Source of the DNA: Streptomyces sp. CG4
GTDB lineage: Bacteria > Actinomycetota > Actinomycetes > Streptomycetales > Streptomycetaceae
Assembly (NCBI RefSeq): GCF_041080655.1
Contig: NZ_CP163525.1
Location: 5,332,001 to 5,396,000 of the forward strand
Reading direction: 5' to 3'
DNA: 64,000 nucleotides
How positions within the stretch are numbered: position 1 is the stretch's first letter; each line of letters starts with the position of its first letter. Positions 16,384 through 24,224 of the stretch are shown here, piece after piece. The notes beneath the pieces were generated by a model. The model did not search any database. It was not told where the DNA came from and saw only the letters and a program-made list of their open reading frames with translations. The position numbers were made by a program, and so were the translations under genes.

Positions 16384-16661
16384 CGGTGTACGTCGACCCG
16401 CCCGTCTGGCCCGGCCACGGCCGCATGTGGTCCCACCTGGTGAGCGATGTGTCCTACGACGAACTGCACGCGTTCGCCGAGAAGTTGGACGTGCCGAGGC
16501 GCGCCTTCGACCGCGACCACTACGACCTTCCGGCGCACCGGTACGCGGACGCGGTGGCGGCCGGGGCGGTGCAGGTGGGCTCCAAGGAGCTGGTCCGCCG
16601 GCTCACCCGGGCGGGATTGCGACGCCCGAAGGGGCGGCCGGCCCAGCCGGGCCGGGGCTGA
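16380..16661 (+). CDS. DUF4031 domain protein
   Basis: 93 aa starting at the GTG that overlaps the previous stop. The start VTVYVDPPVWPGHGRMWSHLVSD and the segment RAFDRDHYDLPAHRY are hallmarks of DUF4031, a small family of unknown function in actinobacteria. It is translationally coupled to the CxxC protein upstream. Soluble. Confidence 0.85.
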   Translation: MTVYVDPPVWPGHGRMWSHLVSDVSYDELHAFAEKLDVPRRAFDRDHYDLPAHRYADAVAAGAVQVGSKELVRRLTRAGLRRPKGRPAQPGRG

Positions 16662-16734
16662 GTCGGGTGCTGAGCCGGGTGCCGAGCGGGGGCGTGCACC
16701 AGGTTCTGCCTCAGCTTCTGCCTGAGCTTCCGCC

Positions 16735-17835
16735 TCAGCGGCGGATGTAGAGCTGGAGCCCGGTGTCCAGGCCGCGCTCCTCGTGGGCGATCCGCTCCTC
16801 CTCCACGGTCGCCCGGGCGAACCCGGCCCGGGACACGACGCGTTGGGAGGGGACGTTGGTGTGCTCGATCGTCGCGAACACCATGGAGACGTCGTCCCTG
16901 GCCAGGGTCCGCTCCGTCAGGGCGCGCAGCGCCTCGGTGGCGTAGCCCCGGCCCCGGGCGCCCTCGACCAGGTCGTAGCCGACCTCCACCCAGCCGTGCT
17001 CGTCCGGGGCGCTGTGGAAGCCGATGCCGCCGATCGCCCGGCCGTCCTCGTGCCGGACGAGCACGAAGACCCCGAACTCCGGCCGGTGCACGCCGGATTC
17101 GTACGCCTTCACCAGGAATGAGGAGGCTTCCCGGGTGCCCTCGTACGGCCCGCCGTCGAGCCAGTCGAAGCCGCCGTCGCCGCCCAGGCGCAGCGCGTGG
17201 GCGGCGGCCGGGCGGACGCCGACCAGGGCGAAGCGCTCGGCCGGGACGACGAGGTTGTTGTGCCAGCGCCACTCGGTGACCGGGGCGCGGCCGGGCAGCT
17301 CGCCGCGGCCGGTGGCCCACAGCAGGGTCGGCCAGGGGGCGGGGCCGGGCTGGACGTCCGGGAAGAGGCAGGCCAGCACGGACTCGGCGAGCTCGGCCGG
17401 CGCCTCGTAGGGGATGCCCAGACCCTCCGCCATGTCATGGGTGTGGAGCAGCACCTCGGCGATGCCCATCGCGGCGAAGCCCACCCGGTCGGCGCTGCGG
17501 AAGGGGTAGGGGTGGAAGGCGCGGACGCCGGGCGGGGTGGTGCGGACGGTGGCGGCGAGCAGGGCGCCGGTCGTCTCGATGACGTGCAGCAGGCCCGCGT
17601 TGTCGGTGCCCTCGTCGAGGGTCAGCTCGAAGGGGACGTAGGCGTCCTGCGCGCGTCCGGCCAGGTTGGCGGCGTAGGCGATCAGGTCGTCGGCCACATG
17701 GACCGCGGTGGCGTGGCAGTCCCACTCCAGCCGCCCGGCCGGGACGGCCTTCCAGTCCCGGTCCACCGCCGTGCGCAGCACCGCTGTGCAGTTCGCCACG
17801 GCCTCGATGACGTCGTCCCCGTTTGTCGGTCGCAT
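16735..17835 (-). CDS. Maleylpyruvate-isomerase-like (DinB fold) N-terminus fused to a GNAT acetyltransferase
   Basis: 366 aa. Residues about 1-190 resemble the mycothiol-dependent maleylpyruvate isomerase/DinB four-helix family (DVIEAVANCTAVLRTAVDRDWKAVPAGRLEWDCHATAVHVADDL, later LLHTHDMAEGL). Residues about 195-366 are a GNAT domain: VGVRPAAAH, GIGFHSAPDEHGWVEVGYDLVEGARGRGYATEALRALTE (acetyl-CoA-binding RGRGYA), then NVPSQRVVSRAGF. It may acetylate a small molecule or a protein terminus; the isomerase half may bind mycothiol or a metal. The two halves are usually separate proteins. Start ATG at 17835. Confidence 0.75.
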   Translation of the reverse strand: MRPTNGDDVIEAVANCTAVLRTAVDRDWKAVPAGRLEWDCHATAVHVADDLIAYAANLAGRAQDAYVPFELTLDEGTDNAGLLHVIETTGALLAATVRTTPPGVRAFHPYPFRSADRVGFAAMGIAEVLLHTHDMAEGLGIPYEAPAELAESVLACLFPDVQPGPAPWPTLLWATGRGELPGRAPVTEWRWHNNLVVPAERFALVGVRPAAAHALRLGGDGGFDWLDGGPYEGTREASSFLVKAYESGVHRPEFGVFVLVRHEDGRAIGGIGFHSAPDEHGWVEVGYDLVEGARGRGYATEALRALTERTLARDDVSMVFATIEHTNVPSQRVVSRAGFARATVEEERIAHEERGLDTGLQLYIRR

Positions 17836-17863
17836 GGGGCGAACCCTAGGCGGGCCGCCTCCC

Positions 17864-18550
17864 TCAGGTCGACAGCATTTCCAGCTCGGCGGAAAGGTTG
17901 TAACGGGCGGTGGCCTCCCAGTGCTCCTGCCCGTATGGCGTGCGGAACAGCCTTGGCAGACCGAGGAGTTGGCGCAGAATCCCCGAACGCCCCTCCCGGA
18001 AGGCGTCGTTCGGCACGAAGTGGTACTCCTCGCGCACCTCGGCGGTGTAGGCGGCGTACGCCGACGGGGGCGCGGCCAGGATCGCCAGGTCGGCGTCGCA
18101 CAGCACCTGGCCGTCGCGGTCGTCGTCGGCCGGGTCGTGCGTGACGGTGAGCCGGACCAGCCGGGCCACCTCGGCGGTCTTGTCCCGCGGGACCCCGGCC
18201 TCGGGCAGCGCGCGCTCGGCCAGCCGCGCGGACCGCTCCTCGTTCTCGGACCGCTCCGGATGGTAGACGGCGTCGTGGAACCAGGCGGCCAGGCGTACGA
18301 CGTCCGGGTCGTCCGCGTACTTTTCGAGTACGTCGATGCGGTCGAGGACCGCGGTGAGGTGGGCCACCGTGTGATACCGGCGCTGCGGCTCCTGCCAGCG
18401 GGTGAGCAGGTTGTCGGCGTACGGCGCGGGGTCGGGACCGCCGCCGGGGGTGCCGTGACCTTCGCCGGGGGCGCCGGGACCGTCGCCGGCGGTGCGGGTC
18501 GCTTCCAGCGCGCGGGCGAAACGGAGGCGGAGGGCGTCGAGGTCGGCCAT
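17864..18550 (-). CDS. HD-domain predicted phosphohydrolase
   Basis: 228 aa from the ATG at 18550 (an ATG at 18559 is possible). Metal-binding residues of the HD superfamily are visible: RYHTVAHL (His), then LAAWFHDAVYHPERSENEERSA (the HD pair), and a later Asp in VLCDADLAILAA. The family is annotated as predicted metal-dependent HD-superfamily phosphohydrolases; the substrate is unknown. Same strand as the GNAT fusion, 28 bp upstream, so the two may be cotranscribed. Confidence 0.8.
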   Translation of the reverse strand: MADLDALRLRFARALEATRTAGDGPGAPGEGHGTPGGGPDPAPYADNLLTRWQEPQRRYHTVAHLTAVLDRIDVLEKYADDPDVVRLAAWFHDAVYHPERSENEERSARLAERALPEAGVPRDKTAEVARLVRLTVTHDPADDDRDGQVLCDADLAILAAPPSAYAAYTAEVREEYHFVPNDAFREGRSGILRQLLGLPRLFRTPYGQEHWEATARYNLSAELEMLST

Positions 18551-18662
18551 GGCGCCCATTCTTTCGTGAAGGCGACGGCACTGCAGCTCCCCCGGGGCGC
18601 GGGGCCGCACCCCAACGGCGGTACTCCGGCCCCGCCCCCGGAGGGCCTCGCGTAGTCTAGGA

Positions 18663-18678
18663 ATTGGACTAGACCTGT
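18663..18678. promoter_or_regulatory. DasR-like binding site (dre) upstream of cutC
   Basis: ATTGGACTAGACCTGT matches the DasR-responsive-element consensus ACTGGTCTAGACCAGT at 13 of 16 positions, including the central CTAGACC. It lies 33 bp before the cutC start, in promoter position. DasR is the GlcNAc-responsive GntR regulator of Streptomyces. A second half-site GTCTAG at 18655-18660 adds symmetry. Confidence 0.55.
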
Positions 18679-18711
18679 ACGGGACCTGTACTCGCCGAGG
18701 AATGGGGTGCC

Positions 18712-19404
18712 ATGAGCAAGCGTGCAGTCCTGGAGGTGATCGCGCTCGACGTCGAGGACGCGGTCGCCGCCCAGGCCGGAGGCGCGGACCGCCTGGAGCT
18801 GGTCACCGACATGGCGGCCGACGGGCTGACCCCGTCGGTGGCCGTCTTCGCCGGGATCCGTGCCGCCGTCGACATCGACCTGCGCGTGATGCTCCGCCTC
18901 GCGGACGGGTTCGCGGCCGGTGACGTGGAGCGGCTCGTGGGCGTGGCCGGCGAGCTGCGGGCGGCCGGCTCCGACCAGTTCGTGCTCGGCTTCCTCGACG
19001 CGGACGGCGGGGCGGACCTGGCAGCGCTGGAACGGCTGGTCGGCGTGCTCGACGGCTGCGCCTGGACCTTCCACCGCGCGATCGACCGCGCCGCCGACCG
19101 CGACGCCCTCCGCAAACAGCTCGCCGACCTGCCGGGCCTGGACACCTACCTCACCGCGGGCGCCTCCGGCGGGGTGGACGAGGGGCTGCCCACCCTGGTC
19201 GCGGAGGCGGGGCGACGCGGGGAACCGGGGTACGACCAGACGCTCCTGGTCGGCGGCGGGCTCCGCCTGGAGCACGTACGACCGCTGCGCAACGCCGGCA
19301 TCGACGCGTTCCACATCGGCGGCGCCGCGCGCTCCGCGGGCTGGGCGGGGCCGGTTTCGCAGGAGGCTGTCGCCGAGTGGCGGAGGGCGCTGGACGGGGA
19401 GTAG
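18712..19404 (+). CDS. cutC: CutC family protein
   Basis: 230 aa TIM-barrel protein, slightly shorter than E. coli CutC (248). Family motifs seen: LEVIALDVEDAVAAQAGGADRLELV, the DMAADGLTPS segment, RVMLR, FVLGFLDADG, WTFHRAIDRA and LTAGASGGVDEGL. CutC was linked to copper homeostasis in E. coli, but that role is disputed and its enzymatic activity is unknown. The DasR-like box upstream points to amino-sugar control. Convergent with the HelD-like gene (18 bp between stops). Confidence 0.88.
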   Translation: MSKRAVLEVIALDVEDAVAAQAGGADRLELVTDMAADGLTPSVAVFAGIRAAVDIDLRVMLRLADGFAAGDVERLVGVAGELRAAGSDQFVLGFLDADGGADLAALERLVGVLDGCAWTFHRAIDRAADRDALRKQLADLPGLDTYLTAGASGGVDEGLPTLVAEAGRRGEPGYDQTLLVGGGLRLEHVRPLRNAGIDAFHIGGAARSAGWAGPVSQEAVAEWRRALDGE

Positions 19405-19422
19405 CGCCGTCGGGGCGGGGGG

Positions 19423-21522
19423 TCATGTGCCGGGCGCGTCGCCCCGCAGCTGTGCAGGCAAGGGTGCCGTATGCGTCACGATCAGCCCCGACACCGCTCG
19501 CGTCAACGCCACGTACAGCCGCCGCAACCCGGTGCGCTCGTCCGGCTCCCCGGCCACCACCGCCTGTGGCTCGTCCAGGACCACGTAGTCGTACTCCAGA
19601 CCCTTGGCGAGGGACGCCGGGACCAGGGTGAGGCGGGTCTCGCGGGTGGTCTCCTCGCCGGGGGCGAGGTAGGTGATCCCGGCCGCCGTCAGGGCCTCGG
19701 CCAGCGCGGGGACGCGGGCGTCGGCGGCGATCAGGCCCGTCGAGCCCTCGTTGCCCAGCAACTCCTCGCACGCGGCGACGACTTCGGCCGTCTCCGCCGT
19801 CGTACGCACCTCGAAGAAACCGGGGTTCTCACGGACGGAGGCCACCGGCGTGAGGCCGGGCGCGATGTGCGGGAGGAGCCGGGAGGCGTACGTGATGACG
19901 TCCGTGGGCACGCGGAAACCGGCCGTCAGCTCCTCGATCACGCCCTCCTGCTTGCCGAGATGGCCGAGCGCCTCGCCCCAGCTGCGGGTCGCCCAGGGCG
20001 TCGTACCCTGTGCCAGGTCCCCGAGGACGGTCGCGCTGCCGGTGGTGCAACGGCGCCCGACGGCCCGGTACTGCATGGGGGAGAGGTCCTGCGCCTCGTC
20101 GAGGACGACATGGCCCAGCGAGTGCGTGCGCCGGATCAGATCCGCCGCCTCGTCGATCAGCACCGCGTCCGCCGCCGCCCACTTGGCCGCCTTCACGCTG
20201 CGCACCGGCCTGGCCCACAGGATCGTGGCCTGCTCGTCCTCGTCCAGGACCCCGGCGGCGTGCTCGGCGAGGAAGCCGGCGTCCGTCAGCAGCCGCAGGA
20301 CCAGCTTCGCCGGATCCACCACCGGCCAGATCTCCTTCACGGCCGCCTTCACCGCGCTGTTGCGTGCGACAGCGTCCTGCACCCGGTCGTCCGGAGCCTC
20401 CCCGGCCCGCTCCATCTGCACCAGCACCGCGTGCGCGATCCGCTGCGGCAGGGCCTCGCGGGCGGCGCCGTAACGGATCTCCCGCTGGAGCAACTCCCGG
20501 ATGATCTCCTCCAGTTCGTACGACGGCACCCGCCAGCGCCGCGAGCCCCGCACCACCACGACCGCCTCCGTCGGCAGGGTCACATGGGAGTACAGAGCCC
20601 GGCGCAGCACCTCGGCCATCCGGGCGTCGCCCTTGATCACCGCCGCGGCCGCGTCGTCCGTGCCGCGCACTTCCACCTGGGCGACCAGGTCGTCCACGGT
20701 GGCCTGCTGCACGGCCAACTCGCCCAGCGCCGGGAGGACTTGCTCGATGTAGTGCAGGAAGGAGCGGTTCGGTCCGATGACGAGCGTGCCGGTGCGGGCG
20801 AGCCGCTCCCGGTGGGCGTAGAGGAGGTAGGCGACCCGGTGCAGACCGACGGCGGTCTTCCCGGTCCCCGGACCGCCCTGCACGCACACGGTCCCGCCCA
20901 GCCCGCTGCGGACGATCTCGTCCTGCTCGGGCTGGATGGTGGCGACGATGTCCCGCATGGGGCCGACGCGGGGCCGCTCGATCTCCTGCTGGAGCAGCTT
21001 GCTGGTCTTCGCGGTCTCCTCCGGGTCGGACAGGTGCTCGTCCTCGTAGGCCGTGAGGTCGCCGCCGGTGTAGCCGAAGCGGCGGCGCAGCCCGATGTCC
21101 ATCGGGTCCTTCTTGGACGCGCGGTAGAACGGCTGCGAGACCGGCGCGCGCCAGTCGATGACCATGGGGTCGCCGTCGGCATCGTGCACATGCCGGCGCC
21201 CGATGTAGAACTGCTCGCCGTCCGCGCCCTCGGCCTGATCCGCGCCCGGCGCGTGCAGGTAGTTCAGGCGGCCGAAGAACAGCGGGGTGTCGCTGAGGTC
21301 GGCCAGCGCCTTGATCCGCTCGTCGATCTGGCGGGACAGCACCTCGGCGTTGACCCAGTTCGCGGTGACGTCCCGGATGTCCAGCGACTCCACGTCCTCC
21401 CGCATGGCGCGCAGCGCGGCGCGGGAGGAGGCGAGGTGGGAACGCTCTCGGGAGAGGGGGTCGGCGGGGCCTTCGACGGGGGCGGCGGGGCCTTCGAGGG
21501 GTTCGTGGGCGGGCGCGGACAA
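19423..21522 (-). CDS. helR: HelD/HelR-type RNA polymerase recycling ATPase (UvrD-like helicase fold)
   Basis: About 699 aa. Superfamily-1 motifs are complete: Walker A GGPGTGKTAVGLHRVAYLLY, Walker B VVLDEAQDLSPMQ, motif III GDLAQGT, motif IV-like ELTAGFRVPTDVITYA and motif VI YVALTRAVSGL. The N-terminal coil (LASSRAALRAMREDVESLDIRDVTANWVNAEVLSRQID) is typical of HelD, which inserts into RNA polymerase and removes stalled enzyme. The related HelR of S. venezuelae protects against rifampicin. A TTG at 21522 with GGAGG 6 nt upstream is the best start; an ATG at 21555 lacks a site. HelD versus HelR cannot be settled here. Confidence 0.85.
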   Translation of the reverse strand: MSAPAHEPLEGPAAPVEGPADPLSRERSHLASSRAALRAMREDVESLDIRDVTANWVNAEVLSRQIDERIKALADLSDTPLFFGRLNYLHAPGADQAEGADGEQFYIGRRHVHDADGDPMVIDWRAPVSQPFYRASKKDPMDIGLRRRFGYTGGDLTAYEDEHLSDPEETAKTSKLLQQEIERPRVGPMRDIVATIQPEQDEIVRSGLGGTVCVQGGPGTGKTAVGLHRVAYLLYAHRERLARTGTLVIGPNRSFLHYIEQVLPALGELAVQQATVDDLVAQVEVRGTDDAAAAVIKGDARMAEVLRRALYSHVTLPTEAVVVVRGSRRWRVPSYELEEIIRELLQREIRYGAAREALPQRIAHAVLVQMERAGEAPDDRVQDAVARNSAVKAAVKEIWPVVDPAKLVLRLLTDAGFLAEHAAGVLDEDEQATILWARPVRSVKAAKWAAADAVLIDEAADLIRRTHSLGHVVLDEAQDLSPMQYRAVGRRCTTGSATVLGDLAQGTTPWATRSWGEALGHLGKQEGVIEELTAGFRVPTDVITYASRLLPHIAPGLTPVASVRENPGFFEVRTTAETAEVVAACEELLGNEGSTGLIAADARVPALAEALTAAGITYLAPGEETTRETRLTLVPASLAKGLEYDYVVLDEPQAVVAGEPDERTGLRRLYVALTRAVSGLIVTHTAPLPAQLRGDAPGT

Positions 21523-21701
21523 GGGGGCCTCCGGATCTGCTCTCGCATGACGCATGACGCATGACTGGGCATGGGTGCACGACTGGGCATGGCTGGGGCC
21601 GTCCGGTTTCCGTGCGGGCGGCGGCGCTCCGTGAGGGGAGGCGGGCAAGAGCGGGGATTTTAGGCGAGTGGGCGGGGACGAGGCCAATGGTTTTTGTGCC
21701 C

Positions 21702-21726
21702 CTTAGGGGGCGCCGGGCCCCCTAAG
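21702..21726. promoter_or_regulatory. Perfect 10-bp inverted repeat in the helR leader/promoter
   Basis: CTTAGGGGGC at 21702-21711 pairs exactly with GCCCCCTAAG at 21717-21726 (5-nt loop). It lies about 180 bp upstream of the helR start on the leader side and about 100 bp from the divergent small gene. It may be an operator, a leader hairpin or a terminator. It does not match the rifamycin-associated element as I remember it. Confidence 0.5.
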
Positions 21727-21780
21727 TAGGGGCCGTGGTCCACCCGGGGGCCTACGCGCAGCCGTCAGGAATTGGCTCTG

Positions 21781-21798
21781 GAGACCGATGCCGGTCTC
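21781..21798. promoter_or_regulatory. Inverted repeat GAGACCG-N4-CGGTCTC
   Basis: 7-bp perfect arms with a 4-nt spacer (ATGC), 26 bp before the start of the small gene at 21824. The position fits an operator or leader hairpin. The binding protein is unknown. Confidence 0.35.
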
Positions 21799-21823
21799 AG
21801 GTCCGGCGATCCACCATGGAGAC

Positions 21824-22006
21824 ATGAGCGCAGCAACCATCTCCCCAGGTCCTGTCCGACCGCCGACCGGCGCCACAGCCGTGGACGGCCCGCACCACCA
21901 CTGGCTCGGCAACGCCCTGCGCGCCGTCAAGGTGTTCGCGGAGGCCGCGTTCGGCGTGGTCATCCTCGGCGAGTACGGCGAGGAAGCGGGCATACGCCGT
22001 AAGTGA
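21824..22006 (+). CDS. Small conserved Streptomyces protein (60 aa)
   Basis: 60 aa from the ATG at 21824 with GGAG 4-7 nt upstream. The second half (HHHWLGNALRAVKVFAEAAFGVVILGEYGEEAGIRRK) is a conserved helical segment that I have seen in small Streptomyces proteins of unknown role. It is amphipathic and could lie on the membrane. No partner is evident. Confidence 0.6.
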   Translation: MSAATISPGPVRPPTGATAVDGPHHHWLGNALRAVKVFAEAAFGVVILGEYGEEAGIRRK

Positions 22007-22168
22007 CGGCGACGCCTGGACCTCGAACCCTCCAACCCTCGAACGTCCTTGGCGGCAGCAGCCGTTTGCAGATCCTTACCCACTCCTGGTGCTCGGGCTC
22101 TCGGAGCCGTATGCCAACATGATCAGCCGTTGTCCGATCCATTCGACCGAGCAAACGGGGAAATTGGC

Positions 22169-22498
22169 ATGACCTTCTCAAAGCTTACGTTCCGCAAGGC
22201 GGTGAGCGGTCTCACCGCCGCCACCGCGCTCGCCCTCGGCGCCACCGTTCTGGCCGCTCCCAGCGCCTCGGCCGTGGGCTCCTCCGCGTGCACCGAGAAC
22301 ATCAAGGACCAGACCTTGCAGGTCGTCCAGTGGGACCACGCCGACATGTACACCAGCCCCAGCTTCAAGTCCAAGGTGGAGAAGTCCGTGTTCGCGGGCA
22401 ACAGCGTGCGCGTGTACTGCACGGCGGATCACGGTTCCTGGTACTACGGCAAGTCCGGCAAGACCACGGGCTGGATGGAGGAGCACGCCTTCTTCTAG
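22169..22498 (+). CDS. Small secreted SH3-like protein
   Basis: 109 aa. Signal peptide: KLTFRKAVSGLTAATALALGATVLAAPSASA-V. The mature part of about 75 aa has CTENIKDQTLQVVQ...ADMYTSPSFKSKVEKSVFAGNSVRVYC...SWYYGKSGKTTGWMEEHAFF, an SH3b-like layout with one cysteine pair, comparable with the protein at 2045-2344. Probably exported and wall-associated; ligand unknown. ATG at 22169 preceded by GGGGAAA. Convergent with xpb. Confidence 0.75.
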   Translation: MTFSKLTFRKAVSGLTAATALALGATVLAAPSASAVGSSACTENIKDQTLQVVQWDHADMYTSPSFKSKVEKSVFAGNSVRVYCTADHGSWYYGKSGKTTGWMEEHAFF

Positions 22499-22555
22499 GC
22501 CGAACCCCTCCAGCCACACACCTTCGCCCCAGGGCCTGCCCCAGGCCCTGGCGGC

Positions 22556-24196
22556 CTAGCCCCCCGCCAGGATCTCGTCCGCGTCCATGATCCGGTACGC
22601 GTACCCCTGCTCCGCCAGGAAGCGCTGGCGGTGGGCGGCGAAGTCCTGGTCGATGGTGTCGCGGGCGACGACCGAGTAGAAGTGCGCCTGATGGCCGTCG
22701 GCCTTCGGGCGCAGCACCCGGCCGAGCCGCTGGGCCTCCTCCTGCCGGGAACCGAAGGTGCCGGACACCTGGACGGCGACCGTCGCCTCCGGCAGGTCGA
22801 TGGAGAAGTTCGCGACCTTGGAGACGACCAGCACGCTGATCTCGCCCTCGCGGAAGGCGTCGAAGAGCTTCTCGCGCTGGGCGTTGGAGGTCTCGCCCTT
22901 GATCACGGGGGCGTTCAAGTGCTCGCCCAGTTCGTCGAGTTGGTCGATGTACTGACCGATGACAAGGATCTGCTGCCCGGCGAACCGGCGCACGATCGCC
23001 TCCGTCACCTTCCGCTTCGTGTCCGTCGTCGCACAGAAGCGGTACTTCTCCTCCGTCTCGGCGGTGGCGTACGCCAGCCGCTCGGAGTCGGTGAGATTCA
23101 CCCGGACCTCGACACAGTCGGCCGGCGCGATGTACCCCTGCGCCTCGATCTCCTTCCACGGCGCGTCGAACCGCTTCGGCCCGATCAGCGAGAACACGTC
23201 GGACTCCCGGCCGTCCTCGCGGACGAGGGTCGCCGTCAGACCGAGCCGCCGCCGCGCCTGCAGATCGGCGGTGAACTTGAAGACAGGAGCCGGCAGCAGA
23301 TGCACCTCGTCGTAGACGATCAGCCCCCAGTCCCGGGAGTCGAACAGCTCCAGGTGCGGATAGACGCCCTTCCGCTTGGTCGTCAGCACCTGGTAGGTGG
23401 CGATGGTGACCGGCCGGATCTCCTTGCGCGTCCCGCTGTACTCGCCGATCTCGTCCTCGGTCAGCGAGGTCCGCTTCACCAGCTCGTGCTTCCACTGCCG
23501 GGCCGAGACGGTGTTGGTGACGAGGATGAGGGTGGTCGACTTGGCCTGCGCCATGGACCCGGCGCCGACCAGCGTCTTCCCGGCGCCACAGGGCAGCACC
23601 ACGACACCGCTGCCGCCGTGCCAGAAGTTCTCCACGGCCTGCTTCTGGTACGGCCGGAGCGCCCAGCCGTCCTCCAGCAGCTCGATCGGATGCGCCTCAC
23701 CGTCGACGTACCCGGCGAGGTCCTCGGCCGGCCAGCCCAGCTTCAGCAGCACCTGCTTGATCTGCCCGCGCTCGGAAGGGTGCACGACGACCGTGTCCGG
23801 ATCGATCCGGGCCCCCACCAGCGGGGCGATCCGCCTGGACTTCAGCACCTCCTCCAGCACCGGCCGGTCGGTGGTGGTGAGGACCAGCCCGTGCGCCGGG
23901 TCCTTGGACAGGGACAGGCGGCCGTAGCGGTCCATGGTCTCGGCGATGTCGACCAGCAGCGCGTGCGGCACCGGATACCGGCTGTACTGCACCAGCGCGT
24001 CCACCACCTGCTCGGCGTCGTGCCCGGCGGCGCGCGCGTTCCACAGCCCGAGCGGGGTGACCCGGTAGGTGTGGATGTGCTCCGGCGCCCGCTCCAGCTC
24101 GGCGAACGGCGCGATGGCCCGACGACAGTCATCGGCCCGCTCGTGGTCGACTTCCAGGAGCAGGGTCTTGTCGGACTGGACGATTAGGCAGGACAC
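22556..24196 (-). CDS. XPB-type superfamily 2 DNA helicase, N-terminus rebuilt by AICE insertion
   Basis: 546 aa. XPB/Ssl2-like ATP-dependent DNA helicase: damage-recognition-like N-terminal part, Walker A LPCGAGKTLVGAG, DEVH box (IVYDEVHLLPAP), TATLVREDG, and C-terminal motifs (QILVIGQYIDQ, EAQRLGRVLRPK). The native start is GTG AAT GGT CCA CTG ATC GTC CAG (V-N-G-P-L-I-V-Q), whose first codons now lie at 38664-38685 beyond the element. Here the gene begins GTG TCC TGC CTA ATC GTC CAG (V-S-C-L-I-V-Q). The first four codons and the GGAGG ribosome site (24202-24206, reverse strand) come from the element. Protein length and the rest of the frame are intact. Confidence 0.9.
   Translation of the reverse strand: MSCLIVQSDKTLLLEVDHERADDCRRAIAPFAELERAPEHIHTYRVTPLGLWNARAAGHDAEQVVDALVQYSRYPVPHALLVDIAETMDRYGRLSLSKDPAHGLVLTTTDRPVLEEVLKSRRIAPLVGARIDPDTVVVHPSERGQIKQVLLKLGWPAEDLAGYVDGEAHPIELLEDGWALRPYQKQAVENFWHGGSGVVVLPCGAGKTLVGAGSMAQAKSTTLILVTNTVSARQWKHELVKRTSLTEDEIGEYSGTRKEIRPVTIATYQVLTTKRKGVYPHLELFDSRDWGLIVYDEVHLLPAPVFKFTADLQARRRLGLTATLVREDGRESDVFSLIGPKRFDAPWKEIEAQGYIAPADCVEVRVNLTDSERLAYATAETEEKYRFCATTDTKRKVTEAIVRRFAGQQILVIGQYIDQLDELGEHLNAPVIKGETSNAQREKLFDAFREGEISVLVVSKVANFSIDLPEATVAVQVSGTFGSRQEEAQRLGRVLRPKADGHQAHFYSVVARDTIDQDFAAHRQRFLAEQGYAYRIMDADEILAGG
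24177..24184. repeat. attL: attL core
   Basis: TGGACGAT. To its left lies xpb coding DNA (reverse strand); to its right is element DNA. The bases on both sides differ from attR (C/A before, T/C after), so the identical core is exactly 8 bp, consistent with the short cores of large serine integrases. Confidence 0.9.
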
Positions 24197-24224
24197 GCAT
24201 ACCTCCGCAGATAGGATCGTCAGC

